Shown in pieces: positions 10,314 through 22,057 of a stretch of DNA of 64,000 nt; position 1 is the first letter of the stretch; each line of letters opens with the position of its first letter. The position numbers and the translations under genes were made by a program. The stretch covers positions 60,793 through 124,792 of the forward strand of contig VSDK01016746.1 of assembly GCA_009767595.1 (NCBI GenBank). The letters run 5' to 3'. Source of the DNA: Symbiodinium kawagutii (lineage: Eukaryota; Sar; Dinophyceae; Suessiales; Symbiodiniaceae). Under the pieces are notes generated by a model. It did no database searches. It was not told the DNA's origin and was given only the letters and a program-made list of their open reading frames with translations.

Positions 10314-10441
10314 GTATCATCCCAGTCAGTCACGGTGGTTTCTCAACTTGGGAACAACTAATAGTGGTTTTTCTATGATTAGTAGTCGTTATATTTAATC
10401 GTAGGGGAGAATAAGCAACAACAATGGTGAAACAACTGCTC

Positions 10442-10546
10442 GTGGTTTGATGAACATTTTAATTGCCTAGTTTCCGACTTGCAATTCTTAACAAATGGTT
10501 GCTTGACAAGCATGTTTTTCATAGGGGTGGTTCAACCACCAACCAG
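10442..10546. mobile_element. Family A element
   Basis: Left end GTGGTTTGATGAACATTTTA, core AACAAATGGTTGCTTGAC, right end GGTTCAACCACCAACCAG. The sequence directly after CCAG is open in two plus frames for about 46-52 codons. Confidence 0.75.
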
Positions 10547-11120
10547 TACTGGTACTATTTTACTATCCTTGAGTCCTGGTCACCGTTTCATCCTGATGAA
10601 TTCCAACATTGTTGTCCCGTTTTCCATGACCAGCAACCACAAATTGGCCAACCCTTTTTTATCCTTTTTTGGCCCAAAACACTGTAGGATGAAAGGTGGT
10701 TGACCAACAGTTTTTTCTAGGTCTTGTTGTTATGCAATCATTGTTGACTATAGACTAAGCCCGTTATTAGCAATGGTGATCCAGAACAAGCCATGACAGA
10801 CATGATCAACTCCCTAAAAATATGTGGTTTTCCTAGAAATCCTATGATTAGTAGATGATTAATTTCCAACTTCCAAGTATGTGTTGTATCGATTCTACGT
10901 CAAATCCTTCATATCACATGTATGGTTAATGAATCCCCTCCTAGTTGGGTAATGTCCATCACCATCACCGCAATTCCTTGCCTCTAGGACGACAACGTCA
11001 GCAAACCTTTAGCCGTTGGTGGTGCGTTTCTTGGGTGATTGGTCAGCGACCACGATGACCACCCTGGGGAGTCCTGTCTAGAGAGTTTAACATATTTTTC
11101 AGGGTTTAATATGAGTTCTC

Positions 11121-11217
11121 CTGGTTGGTGGGTTTAGACATGTTTATTTTCCCTAGTAATTATTAACAACTGGTTGGTTGACTTATATTTTTCATAGGGA
11201 TTGGAAACACCAATCAG
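11121..11217. mobile_element. Family A element, full length
   Basis: CTGGTTGGTGGGTTTAGACA at the left and TTGGAAACACCAATCAG at the right. The next 52 bases (FPGYPEKGFDIQTKTYM) are open and run straight into a family B element. Confidence 0.85.
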
Positions 11218-11265
11218 TTTCCGGGTTATCCAGAAAAGGGGTTTGACATCCAAACAAAGACTTAT

Positions 11266-11369
11266 ATGGGTGTTTCTCAAAATGGGGGACCCCCAAACCG
11301 GATGGTTGATTGCTATCAATGGCTACGAAACTGGATGATATGCAGGTACCCCCATTTTGAGACATCATG
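11266..11369. mobile_element. Family B element
   Basis: ATGGGTGTTTCTCAAAATGG and the inverted CCCCCATTTTGAGACATCAT delimit a copy of about 104 bp. Confidence 0.8.
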
Positions 11370-11544
11370 ATTTATACAATTCATTTACATTCGGTTATAT
11401 CATGGTTCATATAGTTACGCAAGAATGGATCGATATAGATGAAGTATAGTAGTGCCATGTTTTTTTCCCAAATCACAGCATTTCGATTGTTGCACAAGGC
11501 AAGTGGATGTACTTGGATATAATCATGACGAATCTGGCCACTGA

Positions 11545-11650
11545 TATGAGTGTTTCTCAGAACAGGGGTGCCCACAAAATCATCCAGTTTATGAACCATT
11601 TCAATCGCAAACCAACCGTTGTTGGGGTTCCCTATTTTGAGAAACCACCA
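11545..11650. mobile_element. Family B element
   Basis: ATGAGTGTTTCTCAGAACAG ... TTCCCTATTTTGAGAAACCACCA-type right end; about 106 bp. Confidence 0.85.
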
Positions 11651-12985
11651 TCATATGCTTCTATGACTTTGGCTATGGCCACTTACGTTTGGTGAGTCCT
11701 TGGGCATCGCCTATGCTGGTTGGGAAATAGCCATTCCCAAGAGGGAAACCATCTACAGATGGTGGAGGTTGTCCAGCCAGCTATGTTAGATTACCAGAGG
11801 TTAGATCAGGTTAAGCTTCTCGACTGTGGCTGGTAGTGAGTAGTTATGGTTGCTGAATGGTTGCAAATGATGGCTTAATTCTGTTTGAATGAGGCTTAAT
11901 CATAGTCAGTGACGGATATGATGATGAATGATGGTCAAATCAATGCTAGACATGCCCAATAGTGGTTCACCACAGTTCTCAATGTGTCTAAAATAATCGA
12001 GTTTAGTGGATACAGCCAGTTTAATGACATTCCCTTGATGAATATGGTCATGATTGCAATGGCGACACACATTTCTGATGATGGTTGAAGTGGTGAAATT
12101 GATCAATGACAATGATTACTGATGGTGTAGTTCTGGCGGTTGGGAGCTGAGGAACCAGGTGTACCTCTGCCCTTCAAAGTGATATGAGATTGGCCAGTTC
12201 AAAACCCCAAGGATTCAGAACCATCCTGTGATGGCCAGTAGTCACAACCATTGGACAGGACTCATGGCTGCACATGAGCTGTAAATTGCCGGTAGAGAAC
12301 CCAGGCCACAGGTGTTTTCAGGGACAAAATCAATGGTGGATTAGGCCATCCAGATGGACCGCCATTGGGAGTGAACGCTTTGAAGTTGTTTTGCTGTAGT
12401 TACGGCGCTGTGGTTCCCTTCCAAAAAAGTAACGCACAATGCGTGACAGTGAAGACCAAGGTTATAACATACTGATAGAAAAGTAAGTAAGCCGAAAACG
12501 GGTGTTGCTCGTCAAAAGGACCACTCCAACAAATCATGTTTCTTTGTTTCCTTTCTGTGCATGAAAGACAAATTTAATTACGGGTAAATTCACTCAATTG
12601 TTGGGTCTTGTGATTGCAGGCACCGGTGAATCTTGGTAGACCTACAATGGACCTTATTGGTTGATCAACTAAAGTATATGTATTTTGGTTTAGTAGCAAT
12701 TGTTGGTCTTGGTCAACACAAATGGTTGGAGTTATCCAAAATTTCAAATAGGGGTTAATCAATCCAAACCCTTGTTTGTTTGCAATTGCTAAATACTAAT
12801 TGACCAAGCATCGATCAACCCAATTTAGTGGTCAGTTAATTCAAGTATGGTTAGTAACACTTGCATTAATCAGCCATCCCCAAAAAAGTCCAAACATTTC
12901 TATACTATGGTTTCAACTATGTGCCATTAAACCATATCCCTCAAGTTTTTTTTCATGAAACCAAATAGTTTTTGCTGATCCCAAA
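11651..12985. other. Gene-poor stretch
   Basis: Mixed ATGATGG-rich sequence. Short open segments near 12130-12330 and the minus ORFs at 11906-12112 and 12574-12762 have no splice support. Confidence 0.4.
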
Positions 12986-13201
12986 TATGGGTTGGATCCA
13001 ACTTGGGAGTATCGACCAGCATTAAACATCAGTAAACTTGAAACATTTTGGATTAACCCTGCACTGAACACCGCAAAAAAAATGCTACCAAATCCGTGTG
13101 TTGAACAACACCCTTCCCTAACACCCGGCCAAACCCGAGGTGTGGATACCTGGATCCTGCATCCCTGGTCCCAAGCATCAATGATCATCCCACATCTCCG
13201 C

Positions 13202-13327
13202 GTGGAAGCCTGGCTTGCTGAGGCTTCGATTGGCCGTGGTGATCCTGGAAAAGTACCGAGAGCGCAAGGCGAGGTCCTGGGTCGCTGGTCACCGGTGGCC
13301 CAGACCCATAGAAACGGAGCTCTAGGA
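13202..13327 (+). CDS. Exon candidate, basic and hydrophobic
   Basis: One plus frame reads AWKPGLLRLRLAVVILEKYR, then ERKARSWVAGHRWPRPIETEL, with very GC-rich third positions. Two other plus frames are open over part of it. The left boundary could be the AAG near 13208. The right end abuts TAGGATGAG, possibly a non-canonical donor. Function unknown. Confidence 0.35.
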
Positions 13328-13505
13328 TGAGTTTGGATGCGAATTCTTCGTGGTTTTCTTGATGTTGTTTGATGATTTTTTGTGGTGAACTTGGATCATC
13401 ATTGGAGGTCATGAGTCATGGAGTCATGATGTTTATGTCGGTCTTCTGTTGATTTGGATCATCATTGAAGTGTATTGAAGTGGAACTTTTTTTTTTCATT
13501 GCTAG

Positions 13506-13645
13506 TTTCTCGATTTGGAGGTATCACCGGTACTATGGTAACAAAAAGCCGTGACAGCTCATTGTCACCGGAAAGACACTGCAACAACCTATATCTGCTG
13601 GGGGCCCATCATTATACATATGACCAGCTTGCCATGAAGCGATGA
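13506..13645 (+). CDS. Terminal exon with a strong polypyrimidine acceptor
   Basis: A run of T followed by CATTGCTAG is the clearest acceptor in this part of the window. The frame then reads SRFGGITGTMVTKSRDSSLS, later LYLLGAHHYTYDQLAMKR, ending at TGA 13643-13645 (45 complete codons before the stop). Function unknown. Confidence 0.45.
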
Positions 13646-13904
13646 AGAGACTGCGGTGTTTTCCCCGTGACAGGGCTGACGTGGTTCACAAGGATGAGCA
13701 ATGTTCCCTGATGATGTTAGATGACGGTGAACACAACCAATGATCGTGTTGATTCGACCACGGATATATACTCATAAAACCCCAAAAGAAAAGTGTGACG
13801 TTTGCAGGGAGAATAGCTGACCATGGTGTGGATAAAAGCCAACGATATAGGAGAAAAAGAACGCAAGGAGGACCAAGAATTGTGCTAAGCAACACCATCT
13901 CCAG

Positions 13905-14023
13905 CCCTTGCCATCTGCAATACGGGAACGTCCAAGATCTTCGGGGTTACACTGACACCAGTATTGGACGCCCTGATCTTGCGGCAATATCCCAGCAAAG
14001 GCTCTTCTGATCATCGGATGTGA
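13905..14023 (+). CDS. Terminal exon candidate
   Basis: Acceptor CACCATCTCCAG, then LAICNTGTSKIFGVTLTPVL, DALILRQYPSKG, ending TGA 14021-14023. Composition is coding-like and the segment hydrophobic. A second frame is open over the same bases. Confidence 0.4.
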
Positions 14024-14216
14024 AAACAGCATGGGTAACTTGCTTTTGACTCATAGCCTTGTACATTCAAGATTTCACACCCACTCCAAAAACGATTCTG
14101 ATTCGTATAATCAACTGTTCGATGAACTGTTGTTCAAAAATGAATATTGGGTGTCGAACAAAACCACTGGAATGACCACAAGCTTAATCATTAAGTGTTG
14201 GATATACCCACATTAG

Positions 14217-14785
14217 TCAAAGATAACAACACACATACACATACGACGTTACATATGTCGTTGCTTATTTCATCAAACTTTATAACCTGTTCGTCACCAT
14301 CGCATCACTAACAGCTTCAGTTACTTGTCATTACAATCACCAACAGCTACAATGGGTTCTCAATTGGAGCTGTTTGGTGATTGTAACAATTACTGAGTTT
14401 CGTATTGTGATTAATTCCTTAGTTACCTAGTTCCTTGGTTGTCACTATTATTAGTTACTTATTATTGTAATTATTACTATGAGAAGTAGCAAATAACTGG
14501 CATAATAAATATTAGTAGCTATCACTAAGAGATTCATAATTACAATAGCGGCTGGTTATGAGGCTGGTGTTATTAGTGATAGTGATAAAGTAACCAAGCT
14601 TGGTGAGGCCTAGTATTATGTGCTTATTAACCAATTATTGGTGATAATGAGGATATCTAGTTATTATCTCACTAGTCATTATACTAGTTATTATATACTA
14701 GTTAATTGTTGGTGATTGTTATAATGTTATCCACAGTTATTATACTACTGTATAACTAGTACTAGTTATTATATACTAAGAACTT
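14217..14785. other. AT-rich stretch with TAGTTATTA-type short repeats
   Basis: Many near-repeats of ACTAGTTATTATATACTA and TTATTACTAT. No gene seen. Confidence 0.6.
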
Positions 14786-14794
14786 AAGTTATGA

Positions 14795-14955
14795 GGCTCG
14801 GTTATCACCTGCCGCGGCACCATCCCATCGCCTCTCCAGGATCCCACGGGAGAAGAAATCACTCGACAGGTCATCACCGCCTGGACCTTGGGGCGAACGC
14901 CAGGGGATGCACTCCATGACCAGCTTGAGCCTCCAGAATGAAATCTGCGCCACAG
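14795..14955 (-). other. Coding-like stretch, strand ambiguous
   Basis: The minus strand reads ISFWRLKLVMECIPWRSPQG, then GGDDLSSDFFSRGILERRWD, to a GTGATA donor with strong third-position bias. The plus strand is also open (DPTGEEITRQVITAWTLG). One is probably an exon; the strand cannot be decided by eye. Confidence 0.35.
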
Positions 14956-15338
14956 GTGGTTCTAGCTTGTTTTGTTTGGGTTTTTTCTGTTGAAATTTCC
15001 GCAAGTTCTGAAATAAAACCGGATATGAGCCATGTGAAACCGTAATCATAGAACATGTTGTTTATCCATTGTAATGTCCAGGTTTTAGAGATATGAATAT
15101 GAAACTCTATGGAACATGTTTGTCCCGTACTGATCGTATTGCCAAAGGCAGTAAGTTTGGCCATCAGACCACCATTGGGAACATTTGCAGGAAAGCCTAT
15201 ATAGTTATAACATGTTATAACAGTCAATAAATAAGCAGGACAACACTTTCCTCACCGGATTGATGCTTAAAACTCTATACTTGGTGGCCACAACTACTCT
15301 AGAATTTCCCATCAACCAATCCTGAGGATAGTAAACAG

Positions 15339-15440
15339 CCAATGTTTGGCCATGCCTCGGCACCCCAGTCCACTACACTGTGGTGCACCCTGCTCTTTGC
15401 AAGGCCTTGAACGACATGCGCAACTGGTGCGCCCAGGGGG
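15339..15440 (+). CDS. Exon candidate
   Basis: Acceptor AGTAAACAG then NVWPCLGTPVHYTVVHPAL, CKALNDMRNWCAQG, ending near a GTGATGG donor. Strong GC3 bias. Function unknown. Confidence 0.4.
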
Positions 15441-15469
15441 GTGATGGAAATCCACTTGGGTGATAAGTC

Positions 15470-15628
15470 CTCATGTTGATGCTGTTGTTGTTGTTGTTGT
15501 TGTTTTTGTTGATGATGGTGGTGGTGCTGGTGCTGCTGTTGATGCTGTTGCTGCTGTTGTTGTTGTTGATGGTGGTGGTGGTGCTGGTGCTGGTGGTGGT
15601 GGTGGTGTTGTTGTTGGTGGTGGTGTCA
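15470..15628. repeat. (GTT/GTG/GAT)n trinucleotide repeat
   Basis: About 160 bp of imperfect trinucleotides. All plus frames are open low-complexity peptides (V/D/G or L/M), so the ORFs are not taken as genes. Confidence 0.95.
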
Positions 15629-15844
15629 TGTCATTCCTTGCTTGTGTTGTCTTTGGGAAACAACATGAACAGATTTCTAACTCTGCTTTGGGACATTTCG
15701 TGACACTCGCCATTTCTGGATTCCCCTGTCCACCCAAATAAATTGGTTTCGGCTAGATACAGAAAAGGCATGTAAGATTTGTAAGATAGCAAGAATAATA
15801 GATGATAATCTATAGAAAGAATCGAGTATTGTAGATCCATGTTC

Positions 15845-15927
15845 GTGTTTAATAGATAGACAGGCAGATAGACAAACGGACAGATAGATAGGCAAACGGT
15901 ACAGATAGGATAGATGAGAAGACATGT

Positions 15928-15963
<36 letters not shown>

Positions 15964-16080
15964 CGATAGACAGACAGACAGACAGGCAGGCAGACAGACA
16001 GCCAGACAGACAGACAGACAAACAGACAGCCAGACAGACAGACAGACAGAGAGACAGATAGATATATACTGTAGGTAGAT
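15845..16080. repeat. (GATA)n/(GACA)n microsatellite
   Basis: Long imperfect run of GATA and GACA units; minus-strand ORFs of up to 176 codons reading CLSV/LSIY repeats are artefacts. Confidence 0.95.
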
Positions 16081-16484
16081 AGATAGATGGACAAGTGCTG
16101 TGGATAGACAGAGTGATAGATCGATACCCGACTTCCCCCAGCCAGTAGCAGCCCAGCACAATCATAGCCAGCATTAAGACGCGTTGAAACTATCACTCGC
16201 GTTTCTAGTCTGTGGGTAATATGCCCAGATACATTACAAGAATAGATAGATACATACATTGATTGTTCCATTGATTGATCGGCAGATAGATAGATTGATA
16301 TTCATAGATAGGCTAAGTACATCGGACAGATACCAAACACTGACAAAAAAGGTGCGATACCAAAGCTAGCTGTCAACGAGAATCCGCAAACTTGCCCTTT
16401 CATCTCCCTCAAATTCCCACTTTCCATGAGCCCAATGTTTTCATTTGACGCACTCGGTGACGTCTCCGGGATATATATGATATT

Positions 16485-16608
16485 ATGGCTCTAGGTCAAT
16501 ACCCTGTACCTTTGGCGAACATCCCAAAAGTGATCAGAAAATAGTCCTTGTTGGGTTATCCACCTGCCTATTGGTTGGTTACACAACGTGTTGACCACGG
16601 ACATAGCC
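16485..16608. mobile_element. Family C element, diverged
   Basis: ATGGCTCTAGGTCAATACCC at the left, TTGACCACGGACATAGCC at the right, and the internal TATTGGTTGGTTA typical of family C. Confidence 0.5.
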
Positions 16609-16664
16609 CACAACAATAGCTCTTAAGAATCTTTGTTCTTTGAGGGTCCAGCATTTTTGTTGGC

Positions 16665-16753
16665 AAATGAGCTTTGACGCCCGAGGGTGGGAACAAGAAT
16701 CCGAGACCCTCAAATTCTCCCAGGATGCATGCTTTGTTGTGCTTGCAATATTG
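16665..16753 (+). CDS. Exon candidate with GTAAGA donor, strand uncertain
   Basis: Plus frame SFDARGWEQESETLKFSQDA, then CFVVLAIL, ends at a consensus-like GTAAGA donor. The minus strand is open for 84 codons over the same area, so the strand is not certain. Confidence 0.3.
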
Positions 16754-17254
16754 GTAAGATTAGAAAACAGATCAGCTGGGCTTTTGTATCTCAACGTCGC
16801 CTCCTCGATTGGACGGCTCCATGCTATGCTCATGTTCTCAGGTTTGGGTGTCCAGATGCTGGGTGACGATCCAACGACGTTGTGTGGCTGCCAGCCACCT
16901 GCTACTCTAGCTATGGAAGATCATCCAATACCCAGAGGATGGTGTTGTGTGATCATGTTTGATTGCCAATCATCAGATCACTCTGTTTTCAGCAACCAAA
17001 ATCATAATTGAACATTCATTTATATCCTGGTGTATAATCATATGCTATCACTATCAGTATTTATGGACCATATGTTGTTTTCTAACATATCATTCACTCA
17101 TGGTTATAACTTTTCAAACATATGTGTGACCGTATTACATCGTCAAAGGTATGCATGATCAATGGATGAACCCCACCGGCGTCACAAGGACAGAGTGCCT
17201 GTCCATGAACGGAGTGACCTTTGAAAACCTTTGGGAGGCGCGCTTGGCATGATT

Positions 17255-17270
17255 CTGCTGATGATTCTGC

Positions 17271-17305
<35 letters not shown>

Positions 17306-17375
17306 GACAATGGATGATTGATGATGGATGATGGATGATGGATTTTGATGACGATGATGATGATCATCATCGTCG
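17255..17375. repeat. (GATGAT)n microsatellite
   Basis: Repeats of GAT/TGATGG units; His-rich minus ORFs here are artefacts. Confidence 0.95.
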
Positions 17376-17864
17376 TCATGTGTGATCGTGAGCTGTGTCG
17401 GTCGCGTCAGCAATCTATTGTTGGAGACGACAATTTTGCATCGGGGTTTATGTAATTTGGTGCGTGTTTGTGTGTTTATGGCTAAGAAGTGACCATCGCT
17501 ACAGAAGTGTATGTTTTATTTAATTGTATTTTCCGTTTTTGTTTTTTATTAAGCAACATTGGCGGCCATGAACGATAGTGGCTATCCACCTTTACCGGTA
17601 CTAACCATCATGAACCATCATACCAAACCATTAATGACATTGCAGAATTGTGTATTCAAACCATCAATTACATACACAAATGTTTATTCACGACAGTCAT
17701 TTATCATGACTTGTGGACGTTTGCTTAACAGTTGCTGGCGCTCACCCATAGGTGGCCCCACCAGGTCTAGGTTGGTCAAAATGCACCATTGAACAAGCTG
17801 GTTATATCTACCACATGCCTGGCAGATAACGGAAATCATGGATGAAGCAAAACCGATGGTTGAA

Positions 17865-17940
17865 ATTCATAGGGGGTATCCCCCAAGTTCTTCAACTGGT
17901 TTCCCACTACCCCCAATCAATCAACCTATGGTTTCTAAAT
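17865..17940. mobile_element. Family D element
   Basis: ATAGGGGGTATCCCCCAAGT, then a GGTTTCCCACTACCCCC core and ATCAACCTATGGTT. Related copies lie at 36460-36548 and 44085-44135. Confidence 0.6.
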
Positions 17941-18070
17941 CATCCGCTTAGAACCATCATCTAATCATCATTTACCATCATTCAACATATTTAGCCATCA
18001 TTTAACCATTATAAACCCATCCGTGGTTGCTCACCATGGGTTGACCGCTGCATCCGGGGTCAACATTGCC

Positions 18071-18165
18071 CAGCTGTTCTGTTCTGTGGCAGGTCTCTTG
18101 CCGCTACGTCCAGGCTCAACTGGTTTTTTGGGGCTCGGGTGTTGTGGAGGTCCACAACGGGGGAC
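18071..18165 (+). CDS. Exon candidate
   Basis: After a TTGCCCAG acceptor one frame reads CSVLWQVSCRYVQAQLVFWG, then SGVVEVHNGG. A second frame (LFCSVAGLLPLRPGSTG) is also open. Function unknown. Confidence 0.3.
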
Positions 18166-18644
18166 ACCATGGGATCATCATGGATTTTCTATGGGAGTTT
18201 ATAGGTGACACCATGGATTTCATGGATCTCCACAAGGGGAGATGGCTAGTTTATAGGGACACTGTGGGATTTTCGATGGATGTTCTATGGTGGCATTTTA
18301 TCCTTTTATATGGAAACCATGGGATTGTCTACATGGTTGCAGTGGTTACATTCATCATTACAATCAGTTGATTGTTTTATTTCCGACTAATCATTCAAGA
18401 TTTATTGACCAACGATTGAAAATCACAGAGTATGAACCAGGATTGCTGCTGGACCAACCATTTGCTGTCGTTTATATATACGGCACCGTCAAGCATCAAC
18501 ACCAACAGATCACCAAACAACTCAAGAATTCTATACCCATTTACAATTGAGCATATTATGACCAATGCCAATAGTTATTTACCATAATCAGCCATAATTT
18601 ACCACCAACCAAACGTTGAATTATCATCATTTTACACGAATTAG

Positions 18645-18694
18645 CATTTGCCAAGCGATTGAGCGTTCTTGTTGGTGATCATCCCGACCTGTAA
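18645..18694 (+). CDS. Short exon candidate
   Basis: Acceptor TTTTACACGAATTAG then FAKRLSVLVGDHPDL and TAA 18692-18694. Short but with a good acceptor and composition. Confidence 0.3.
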
Positions 18695-18708
18695 ATAGCC
18701 ATCCTTAG

Positions 18709-18795
18709 CGCTTCTCAACCAACAACGGTACCGCTGGTTGAACCCATGGGCACTGCTTCCGTAGCGTCCAGGAAAACGAGCCCGGTAGCTCCAAG
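18709..18795 (+). CDS. Exon candidate with both splice sites
   Basis: Acceptor GCCATCCTTAG and donor CCAAG|GTAGCG enclose ASQPTTVPLVEPMGTASVAS then RKTSPVAP. The other two plus frames are partly open. Function unknown. Confidence 0.35.
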
Positions 18796-19364
18796 GTAGC
18801 GGAAGCCACGGAACGGGAACGAGCCGTGTGGTCGGGTTGGATCGTTGGCTGAGCCGGCCATGGTTCCCATGGTGAGGTTTTGCCATGTTGGCTGAGCGGG
18901 CTGACCATGTGGTTGGCTGAATTGTTTGAATTTCTACTTAACACTTGGTGCGTGGCTGAAGTTTGTTTGAATCAGGGCTGTAAGATACTGAAAGATGGTT
19001 TGAAGATGGGTAAGTTGGATCAGTGATGGCCAGTCATCATGGTGAATGATAAGTGAGTGAGCTGATTGGTGGCCAACTACTTGTCTACGATTATTAATGA
19101 TGAATGAGTTCATGGTCAAAAGATATTGAAATGCTGGTTGGTTGATGAAGCTCTCATTCAGGTTTGACCATCATTGATAGTTGATTCAGTTCGAATGGCG
19201 AATTCATGGTTCATTCATAGTTTTTAATGACTGGTTGGATGAGTCATGATTGATTGGTCAGTCATTGTTATCAGGTTTCTATTGGTCAATCAGCCAAAAT
19301 AGAAGATTGCTTCCCTTCGTGCATGAAAATTCAGCATTCCTTCGAAGCTCAAGGTATTCCAAAG

Positions 19365-19494
19365 AGTCTCCTACAATATGATAAGGACTGACCCTGCACT
19401 TGGCTGCCCAGTGCCGCAACTTCCTTGAGACGTTTGTAGGAGGCTAGGGCTTTACCAATGGCCTGGGGGTCACCTGGCCTCAATGCGATCCCTC
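19365..19494 (-). CDS. Minus-strand exon candidate
   Basis: The minus strand reads IALRPGDPQAIGKALASYKR, then LKEVAALGSQVQG, followed by QSLSYCRRLFGIP and a stop. The plus strand has stops here, so orientation is better supported than elsewhere in 14-23 kb. Acceptor TTGATGAG. Function unknown. Confidence 0.4.
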
Positions 19495-19988
19495 ATCAAG
19501 CTGTTACCAACCATCACTAGTCACTGACCATGATTAAACCGCCTCTAACAACAACCATCAGAAACCAACTACATGCAACCATCATGAGCAACTTTCATCA
19601 ACTTTCCAGATCTTTGAGGCCATCACAATTAATCATCATAAGTTGTCAACAATCGCTTCTTCTCAACCGTCATCAACCCCGATTGCCCAACCATGAAACA
19701 CCATCATCAGCCAATTTTTGAGCATTGTTGCCCAAACAATTTCTCGTACCAACCATGAGTACGGATTGGTGTTTGATTCATGATTTACTATGACTAGTCA
19801 TGCTCAGTATAATTCAACTATGAACCATTATTCATTATCCATCATTAAGAACAATGAATCAGTCTTGATTAGTGATTCTGTCCGAATTATTATCAAAGTT
19901 ATTGATTATTGATTCTCAATGATTGTGATGATAGCAATCTGTAATCATCACCAATAACCAACCGTGATCAAAACTCGTTGATGAATAG
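19495..19988. other. Gene-poor CATCATCA-rich stretch
   Basis: Dominated by AACCATCA/CATTATCAT-type sequence. Plus ORF 19530-19721 is low complexity and not supported. Confidence 0.45.
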
Positions 19989-20294
19989 CTACCCTTGGCC
20001 CCCCAAACCATCATTTTTACAGCTTACAACAGTTGTAACCCATATTTTGGAGGGTAAAAATCTGCCTGTTTGAGGGGCCCGTGGGACCTTTGGGGGCTCA
20101 TGGTAGTTGATCACCGACCGTGACCAACGTCCATGGCCCTTCACGAGGCGGTTCCAAGGCCGCCGAAGCCACGCGAACTGCATCAGCCCATCGTCTTGGA
20201 CACCTTCGAGGTGCCCTTCGCTACGCGATGCGCGTGCCGTCTTCGTAGACCCGGGCGCCCTAGGTAGAACTGGGCTTGAGTAAGCTAACCAGGA
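19989..20294 (-). other. Long open GC-rich stretch, strand ambiguous
   Basis: The minus strand is open for about 100 codons, including GVQDDGLMQFAWLRRPWNRL and YHEPPKVPRAPQTGRF, to a stop at 19989-19991. Over 20133-20263 two plus frames also look coding, one from ATG 20133 (MALHEAVPRPPKPRELHQP) to an AG|GTAGAA donor. An exon probably exists; strand and frame are unresolved. Confidence 0.35.
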
Positions 20295-20334
20295 TGGTTA
20301 ATGATGATAAATGATGGTCAATGACGGTCTCTTA

Positions 20335-20454
20335 ATGGGTGTTTCTCAAGATAGGGGAACCCCCACAGTTATGGGTGGTTTATTCATTTATTACTATGAA
20401 TTGTTTATGAGCTGAATGATTTAGGGGGTCCGCTATGACTGGAAAAACACCCAT
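20335..20454. mobile_element. Family B element
   Basis: ATGGGTGTTTCTCAAGATAG at the left and AAAAACACCCAT at the right, 120 bp, with GGGGAACCCCC and GGGGGTCCGC near the ends. Confidence 0.8.
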
Positions 20455-20772
20455 GTGGTTACAAGGGAGAATGACTATGACCAATAATAAGCAACTATCT
20501 TAGTTGAGTTGGCTTATAACAGCTGGGTATCTACCAGTGATAGCTGATGAACAAGGTGGTTGGAAGGAATGATAAACAAGTATTTAGCTATCAGTTGGTT
20601 TAGAACTGCTGGGAAACTACCAGGCAAAAGGATGCAAATGGTAGATACAACCCATAGTTCACTGGCCAATCTCAACCAACTTGTAAGGTTTTGGGGCCCT
20701 GAGCAAGAGGATTCACGACAGCAACAACTAGCGACAGGTCCATTGAACTGGTCAAGCCATAGTAAACCTAAT

Positions 20773-20869
20773 CTGGTTGGTGGTTTTAGACATGTTTATT
20801 TTCCCTAGTAATTATTAACAAATGGTTGGTTGACTCATATTTTGCATAGGGGTTGAAACCACTCACCAG
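20773..20869. mobile_element. Family A element, full length
   Basis: CTGGTTGGTGGTTTTAGACA ... GGGGTTGAAACCACTCACCAG-type end (97 bp). Open sequence (EDSRQQQLATGPLNWSSH...) runs into the left terminus; the right flank is open in another phase. Confidence 0.85.
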
Positions 20870-21177
20870 TAAAAATCAGTGATCAACCGCGGTTTTCTGG
20901 GGGTCACAGTGTTGCCACTATCGAGTAACACAGTCTGAAAAGTTTGAACCTTGTTGATGAGGATTCCATTCTGGATGGGTTGGTTGGATCTGTGGACAAG
21001 TTGCAAATGCCACTTAAACGACAGACCCGAATATCAATGAAGCTTGGTGAACTGCTCTCTTGACATGTAAACATCACAGTGGGCCGTAGTTGCAAATGGA
21101 ACAGGGACTCCGGTAGCCAGCAACATACAAGCATGTCCTGGAGACTTTCCATGACTTAAAGCATGCAGTTGCTTCCA

Positions 21178-21250
21178 AATGGTGGTTTCTCAAAATAGGG
21201 TACCTCTAAATCATCCATTTTTTTGGGTCCCCTATTTTGAGAAACCACCA
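21178..21250. mobile_element. Family B element, internally deleted
   Basis: Only 73 bp: ATGGTGGTTTCTCAAAATAG directly joined to CCCTATTTTGAGAAACCACC through TCATCCATTTTTTTGGG. The shortest two-ended copy in the window. Confidence 0.9.
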
Positions 21251-21299
21251 AACAGTTCTTGAAGAATAGCAGTTGGTATTTCCATGTCATAGCCCTTGC

Positions 21300-21500
21300 C
21301 TGACAAACCAATGGTTGCATCATCAGCGACCACCTGATGCAGTCCACCCCGCCGCGCAGGCCATTGTCAGACTGGTCCGGATAGCCAAGAACAGTTCGCT
21401 ATCGTTGGGTTTGTGGCGATCAGTTTGGCTTGGCCTATGGATATTAGTCTTCAAGTCATGCTTCAAAATCCATATTTTGTCATCTCTAGATTGCCCCCTG
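21300..21500 (+). CDS. Exon candidate with a hydrophobic segment
   Basis: Plus frame reads RPPDAVHPAAQAIVRLVRIA, then SLGLWRSVWLGLWILVF, which could be one membrane helix. It overlaps a minus ORF. Function unknown. Confidence 0.3.
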
Positions 21501-21684
21501 CCATATCTTTGTGCCACCGGCAGCCACCACTAAGCAAACTCACCATCAGCCCCAGTGGCCACAGCAGCGTCAAGCCATGGGTAGGTGAACATCCCAACAG
21601 TTCGACGACCCGGTCATGACTGGGGGATGTGAACAGCCAGGGGCACAGGGTATTGACCTGGACACATGAATCATCACGAAGCAT
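21500..21684. other. Coding-like stretch open on both strands
   Basis: Plus strand: ISPSGHSSVKPW up to TGG|GTAGGT. Minus strand: VVELLGCSPTHGLTLLWPLG up to ATG|GTGAGT. Both end at good donors, so strand cannot be assigned. Confidence 0.3.
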
Positions 21685-22057
21685 TATTGAAGCATTCCAA
21701 AGAATGATGATTGAAGCATTTCAGAGAATGATGAAGCACCTGGGCGCCCTGGTCAACCACTCATGAACATTTGCTTACCTCTACATAATCTACATAGTTT
21801 TGTTACGATTGATCAGACATCATAGCCAAGTGTTGCTGGATGGGTGGACATACTTTTCACTAGCCAACCATTGGCCGGTCTTGCTCACAACTGCTATGAC
21901 CAACCAATACAGTATTAACCAGTTATAAACCACAGTTGCTGCCATTGATCACACTTAGAATCATTGTCAACCATTATTCGTAGGTTTCATATTGTTTCAT
22001 CAGAGTTCTTCATCTCACGAACCACAATGTATGTATGTAACTATGTAACATGTACAA

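Noticed and set aside
15460-16271. Low-complexity ORFs rich in V/L/G and in CLSVCLS
   Set aside because: Generated by trinucleotide and GATA/GACA microsatellites.
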